Origin: Rhizobium sophorae
GTDB lineage: Bacteria > Pseudomonadota > Alphaproteobacteria > Rhizobiales > Rhizobiaceae
Length of the DNA stretch: 64,000 nt
Reading direction: 5' to 3'
Assembly: GCF_013087515.1 (NCBI RefSeq)
Contig: NZ_JABFCN010000057.1
Coordinates: 27,402-91,401, forward strand
Part shown: in pieces, positions 60,325 through 64,000 of the stretch
Numbering within the stretch: the stretch's first letter is position 1
Layout: the number at the start of each line of letters is the position of its first letter
The notes under the pieces: model-generated
What the model saw: only the letters and a program-made list of their open reading frames with translations
The model's database searches: none
What the model was told of the DNA's origin: nothing
Program-made: the position numbers and the translations under genes

Positions 60325-61394
60325 ACCGTCTCCTCCATCTTTGCTTGCGTGCTGATCTTCTCTTCATGCCGCAGCAGCCATTGCTTGCGCCAGAGCCCGC
60401 CGCCATAGCCGGTCAGCGAACCATCCGCGCCGAGGATACGATGGCAAGGCACGATGATGGCAAGCTGGTTGGCGCCATTGGCGCGGCCGACGGCCCGCAC
60501 GACTTCCGGCCTTTCCATGTCCCTTGCAAGATCGCCATAGGCGCGCGTCTGGCCGGCAGGAATCTCCATGAGCTTTGCCCAGACATGTTTTTCGAAGGGT
60601 GTGCCGCCGAGCGCCAATGGCGTCTTGAAGACGGTGAGCCGCCCTTCGAAATAATCCCGGATCTCCGCCGCGATCTGATCGATCGCCGGCGTGCGGCCGA
60701 TCGCGACCGACGAGCGGACGCGCTTCTGCAGCGCCTCGAGCTCGGTCGGCAGCGCCTTACGGTCGTGGAATTCGAGAAGATGCAGATGCGTTTGGTCGGC
60801 AACGGCCACCATCGGCCCGAGCGGCGTCTCGAACCAGTCGGCAAAGAGCAGTTCGCGGTTCTGCGACAACGCCGGCGCCTTGCCGACCAGCCGCTGGAAA
60901 GCCGTCCGGAAACCACTTGGGGAGTCATAACCCGCATCGAGCTGCGCATCGATGACGCGCGCGCCATCGGCCAGCTGACGGGCCGCCTCGCCCAGCCGGC
61001 GATAGCGGACGATATCGTGGAAGGTCATGCCGAGCCCGCGTTTGAAGGCGCGGCGCACGGTCGAAGGATCGTGGCCGCGGCGTACGAGCTCATCCTCGGT
61101 CCAGCGCAGTTGCGGCTCACGGTCCAATGCGGCAAGCAACTCGTCGACGATCGGCTCCCTGCCAGGCTGCTCTAGCGGCTTGCAGCGCTGGCACGGGCGG
61201 AAGCCGGAATGCATACAGGCGGCGATCGTATCGAAAAAGAGCGTATTTTCCCGCTTCGGCTTGCGCGCCGGGCAGGTCAGGCGGCAGAAGATGCCAGTCG
61301 TCTTCACGCAGACATAGGCCTGCCCCTCATAATCGGCACTGCGCGCGATCAGGGCATCATAGAGCGTATCGTCATCGGGGCGTTCGAAAAGCAT
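60321..61394 (-). CDS. ada: Ada, bifunctional alkylated-DNA repair protein and regulator
   Basis: 357 residues. The zinc-binding Ada domain holds the four Cys in FCRLTCPARKP and FRPCQRCKP (about 36-70), with the acceptor Cys for methyl-phosphotriesters. An AraC-type HTH follows (about 95-180). The C-terminal O6-alkylguanine methyltransferase has IVPCHR near 317. It repairs methylated DNA and, once methylated, activates the alkylation response. Confidence 0.94.
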   Translation of the reverse strand: MLFERPDDDTLYDALIARSADYEGQAYVCVKTTGIFCRLTCPARKPKRENTLFFDTIAACMHSGFRPCQRCKPLEQPGREPIVDELLAALDREPQLRWTEDELVRRGHDPSTVRRAFKRGLGMTFHDIVRYRRLGEAARQLADGARVIDAQLDAGYDSPSGFRTAFQRLVGKAPALSQNRELLFADWFETPLGPMVAVADQTHLHLLEFHDRKALPTELEALQKRVRSSVAIGRTPAIDQIAAEIRDYFEGRLTVFKTPLALGGTPFEKHVWAKLMEIPAGQTRAYGDLARDMERPEVVRAVGRANGANQLAIIVPCHRILGADGSLTGYGGGLWRKQWLLRHEEKISTQAKMEETV

Positions 61395-61449
61395 GACCGC
61401 TTTCTAGCATTCCGTGCCTGCGCCGTCCGCCGAAAATCGGGCGTCTATT

Positions 61450-62979
61450 TTATTCCGCCTCGTCGAGGCCTTTCACATGTCGTTGCGGGCGCAGCATGGA
61501 TTCCTCCTCTGCATCCTGCGGGGCGCCCCAGAAATTCTCGAGCGTCGGGCCATCCTTGAGATGGCGGCGGCGGAAGAGAAATTCGAGGATCTCGTGAAAC
61601 CAGACGCGACGACCCATTTGCGTATACCAGCGCATGGAATGGCGTTGCTCGCGATCGCGATGGAAGAGGATGCGCAGCAGTGCCTTCGGCCGCGCCTGGA
61701 CCGCCACCTCGATGAGCTTAACGCAGGCGACCAGCACCATCGGGGTGAGATACCGCATCTTCAGCACCTGATGCTTATAGTCCCATTTGCGGATATCGGT
61801 TTCGATGACCTGTCGATCGCGAGCGATACGGAAGAAGGGCGTCCAGCGATGTGGCGTCACATAGAGCGCCTGGATCTGGTCGGGATCATAGGAGAGCAAT
61901 TGCCGGAAGCCGCGCCAGATATGGCTCAGCTTCTCCTCCTCGAAACCGACGACCCAAGTCGCCATGGACAGGATATCGTGTTGGCGCAGAAGGCGGATCG
62001 CCTCCCTGTCGGTTGTCTTTGCTCCACCCTTCTTGATCAGCGTCAAGGTCGCCTCGTCGGTGTTTTCCATACCGATCAACCAGCGCACGACACCCGCCTT
62101 GCGGTAGAGATGCAGGATATCGGCATCGCGGACGATATCATCGGCCCGTGTCGATCCGACGATCTGCACCGGCACATTCTCGGTGATCATCGCTTCTAGA
62201 AAAGCGAGCCACGCCTTTCGCGAGGAGGTCGGATTCTCGTCGGCGAGATTGATAAGTTCGACACCCTCTTCGCGATAAAGCCTGGCGATCTCGCGGGCAA
62301 ACAGTTCCGGCGAGCGGTGACGCCAGCGGGTCCAGAAGCCGCGCTGGCCGCAGTAGTTGCAAAGATGCGGACAGCCGCGCGAAAACTGCATGACGACAGC
62401 GCGCTTGCCGCCCCAATAACTGTAGTGGCGATGATCGATCAGCTCCCAGCCGACGCGATAGGCATCGAGATCGGCGATCGCCTGCGCCGGCTGTGTTGCC
62501 AGGATGTCGCCATCGCCATCGCGAAAGGCGATGCCGGGAACGGTTGCGAGCGGGAGGCCCGTCGCCAGGGTGCCGGCAAGCCGCCGCATCGTTTCCTCGC
62601 CTTCGCCGCGCACGAGGATATCGAATGCCTCGGCCTCGGTCAGCACCTCCCGCCAGTGATAGGTCGGGAAGACACCGCCATAAACAATGCGGATAGCAGG
62701 ATCGCTGTGCTTGACCGCCTCTGCGATCGCCCGGGCGGTGGGATGGGCCGAGGTCGAGCCGGAATGACCGATCAGCACCAGATCGGGGTCGCTAACCGCC
62801 ACACGGCTGACAATCTCCGCTATCGTCATCGGTCCGAATTCGGCATCGACGAGACTGACGATATGACCGTCGTCGATCAGCGGGCCGCCGATCGAAAGAA
62901 GGCCGAGCGGTGGAAGGTGATCATCGGGAATTCGACTGCCGATCGCCGTATGCGGCGGATTGATCAGAACGATCTTCAT
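61450..62979 (-). CDS. B12-binding radical SAM protein (BchE-like)
   Basis: 509 residues. An N-terminal cobalamin-binding-type domain (KIVLINPPHTAIG at the start), then a radical SAM core with C203, C207 and C210 (CxxxCxxC). The end is a methyltransferase-like or BchE-type tail. It resembles the anaerobic Mg-protoporphyrin monomethyl ester cyclase, but no photosynthesis genes are near, so the substrate is unknown. GGGG precedes the ATG. Confidence 0.82.
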   Translation of the reverse strand: MKIVLINPPHTAIGSRIPDDHLPPLGLLSIGGPLIDDGHIVSLVDAEFGPMTIAEIVSRVAVSDPDLVLIGHSGSTSAHPTARAIAEAVKHSDPAIRIVYGGVFPTYHWREVLTEAEAFDILVRGEGEETMRRLAGTLATGLPLATVPGIAFRDGDGDILATQPAQAIADLDAYRVGWELIDHRHYSYWGGKRAVVMQFSRGCPHLCNYCGQRGFWTRWRHRSPELFAREIARLYREEGVELINLADENPTSSRKAWLAFLEAMITENVPVQIVGSTRADDIVRDADILHLYRKAGVVRWLIGMENTDEATLTLIKKGGAKTTDREAIRLLRQHDILSMATWVVGFEEEKLSHIWRGFRQLLSYDPDQIQALYVTPHRWTPFFRIARDRQVIETDIRKWDYKHQVLKMRYLTPMVLVACVKLIEVAVQARPKALLRILFHRDREQRHSMRWYTQMGRRVWFHEILEFLFRRRHLKDGPTLENFWGAPQDAEEESMLRPQRHVKGLDEAE

Positions 62980-63167
62980 GCGACTTTACCCCTTGCGGGT
63001 CCCCTGTTTGGCGCAGGCAGAAGTCACCACCGATCAATGGCAATATTCAGCCAAAATCCTCTTAAAGTTGTGAAAATCTGACGGCATTTTTGCGGAAGCT
63101 GCAGCCAGGCGAACCTGGGAGCCAAAAGCCCTTTTGTTTCCCGCTGCAGCCGTGCCATAAGACCGCC

Positions 63168-63875
63168 ATGACCAAGATCGACCGCATGCCTGACAAAGCC
63201 GATTTCCAGCACGTTACAGACTGGGTCTTCGACCTCGACAACACGCTCTACCCGCATCATGTCAATCTCTTCGCGCAGATCGACAAGAACATGACCGCCT
63301 ATGTTGCGGCACTCTTGCAGATGGAGCGGGAAGAGGCGCGCAAGCTGCAGAAGCAATATTACCTCGAGCATGGCACGACGCTGCAGGGCCTGATGATCCA
63401 CCACGGCATCGATCCGAACGACTTTCTCGAAAAGGCGCATGCGATCGACTACACGGCGCTGGCGCCGCAGCCGGAACTCGGCGAGGCGATCAAGGCGCTG
63501 CCGGGGCGCAAGTTCATCTTCACCAATGGCAGCGTCAAACATGCCGAAATGACGGCGGAGGCGCTCGGCATTCTCGAACATTTCGACGACATCTTCGATA
63601 TCGTCGCCGCCGACTACGTGCCGAAGCCGGCGCAGGCGACCTACGACAAGTTCACGGCACTGAAGCGCGTCGAAACCACCAAGGCGGCCATGTTCGAGGA
63701 TCTGCCGCGCAACCTGACGGTGCCGAAGGCGCTCGGCATGCAGACCGTGCTGCTCGTACCTCGCAATCTGGAAGAGACGGTGGTCGAATGGTGGGAAAAG
63801 ACCAGCGGCGAAGAGGATCATATCGATTTCGTCACCGATGACCTCGCCGCTTTTCTCGGCAAGATTACCGGCTGA
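63168..63875 (+). CDS. HAD-family pyrimidine 5'-nucleotidase
   Basis: 235 residues: motif I DLDNTLYP near 21-29, motif II TNGS near 118, motif III Lys in PKPAQATYDKF, and motif IV EDLPRN near 177. Members dephosphorylate UMP, CMP or related nucleotides (nucleotide salvage or overflow). ATG 63168 is preferred over 63090 because the alternative N-terminus has no homologue-like sequence. No strong ribosome site is seen. Confidence 0.85.
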   Translation: MTKIDRMPDKADFQHVTDWVFDLDNTLYPHHVNLFAQIDKNMTAYVAALLQMEREEARKLQKQYYLEHGTTLQGLMIHHGIDPNDFLEKAHAIDYTALAPQPELGEAIKALPGRKFIFTNGSVKHAEMTAEALGILEHFDDIFDIVAADYVPKPAQATYDKFTALKRVETTKAAMFEDLPRNLTVPKALGMQTVLLVPRNLEETVVEWWEKTSGEEDHIDFVTDDLAAFLGKITG

Positions 63876-63894
63876 TAGCCAGTCTTTATTTGAT

Positions 63895-63939
63895 GCATGT
63901 CGTTATCCCAAAACCGCTGCACACGTTTGGGCGACATGC
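63895..63939. repeat. 45-base structured intergenic element, copy 2
   Basis: GCATGTCG (63895-63902) pairs with CGACATGC (63932-63939), with an inner CCCAAAAC/GTTTGGG stem (one bulge) around CGCTGCACA. It has the same length, outer stem and loop as copy 1 at 12779-12823. Confidence 0.78.
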
Positions 63940-64000
63940 ATTAGGGCACAGACTCATAACGACCTGATCCAGATGCGTGTTGCGGCGAGTTTGATCGCAG

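Noticed and set aside
1..64000. CRISPR array
   Set aside because: No regularly spaced direct repeats of 24-40 bases were seen; the repeats found are dispersed palindromes.

Overview
This window is alphaproteobacterial chromosome, very probably Rhizobium (R. leguminosarum / R. etli group). The clues are high GC, the frcB-frcC-frcA-frcK fructose ABC transporter with divergent frcR, the core block rpmH-rnpA-yidC-engB followed further on by argB, rhizobial intergenic palindromes, and an sRNA with the three CCTCCTCCC loops of the rhizobial alpha-r14 family. No CRISPR array, insertion sequence, integrase or rRNA gene is visible. The only tRNA is tRNA-Arg(ACG).

Layout. 1-12.7 kb: the end of a fatty acyl-CoA ligase, central carbon genes (pgi, otsA, frk), pyrimidine genes (pyrE, pyrC), and between them a TetR gene divergent from a broken NmrA-type reductase, small membrane proteins, a decayed GGDEF fragment and an intact membrane GGDEF protein. 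12.8-18.4 kb: the fructose locus (frcB-C-A-K leftward, frcR and a RbsD/FucU mutarotase rightward), with a hairpin between frcB and frcC. 18.4-23.9 kb: a cupin/RidA pair, a winged-helix/TolB/TPR regulator, an unknown protein and a GGDEF-EAL protein. 23.9-28.1 kb: two paralogous SDR/TetR modules whose control regions resemble each other. 28.1-31.2 kb: a three-gene operon of hydroxyproline/D-amino-acid type (FAD oxidase, SDR, proline-racemase-family enzyme).

31.3-40.5 kb is accessory: an alpha/beta-hydrolase lipoprotein, the predicted sRNA at about 32760-32885, an aldo/keto reductase, a TetR gene, a phospholipid-methyltransferase-like gene, three small exported proteins, a SAM methyltransferase, a winged-helix protein whose 3' end is built of palindromic repeats, and a doubly frameshifted gene. 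40.8-44.8 kb carries two adjacent class III adenylate cyclases with TolB/TPR tails. 45.2-49.1 kb has the tRNA, a histidine kinase and a chemoreceptor. 49.5-58.3 kb is the rpmH-rnpA-yidC-engB block and argB, separated by about 4.7 kb holding cspA, two small genes, a HisKA_2 histidine kinase, a fasciclin protein and an ECF sigma/anti-sigma pair. 58.3-64 kb has an FMN 2-hydroxyacid dehydrogenase, a PEP-mutase-family enzyme coupled to Ada, a B12-binding radical SAM protein and a HAD pyrimidine nucleotidase.

The most notable observations are the alpha-r14-like sRNA, a structured intergenic repeat present at both 12.8 kb and 63.9 kb with changed stem bases, the duplicated SDR/TetR control regions, the TolB/TPR signalling family, the winged-helix gene with palindromic repeats, and three decayed genes.
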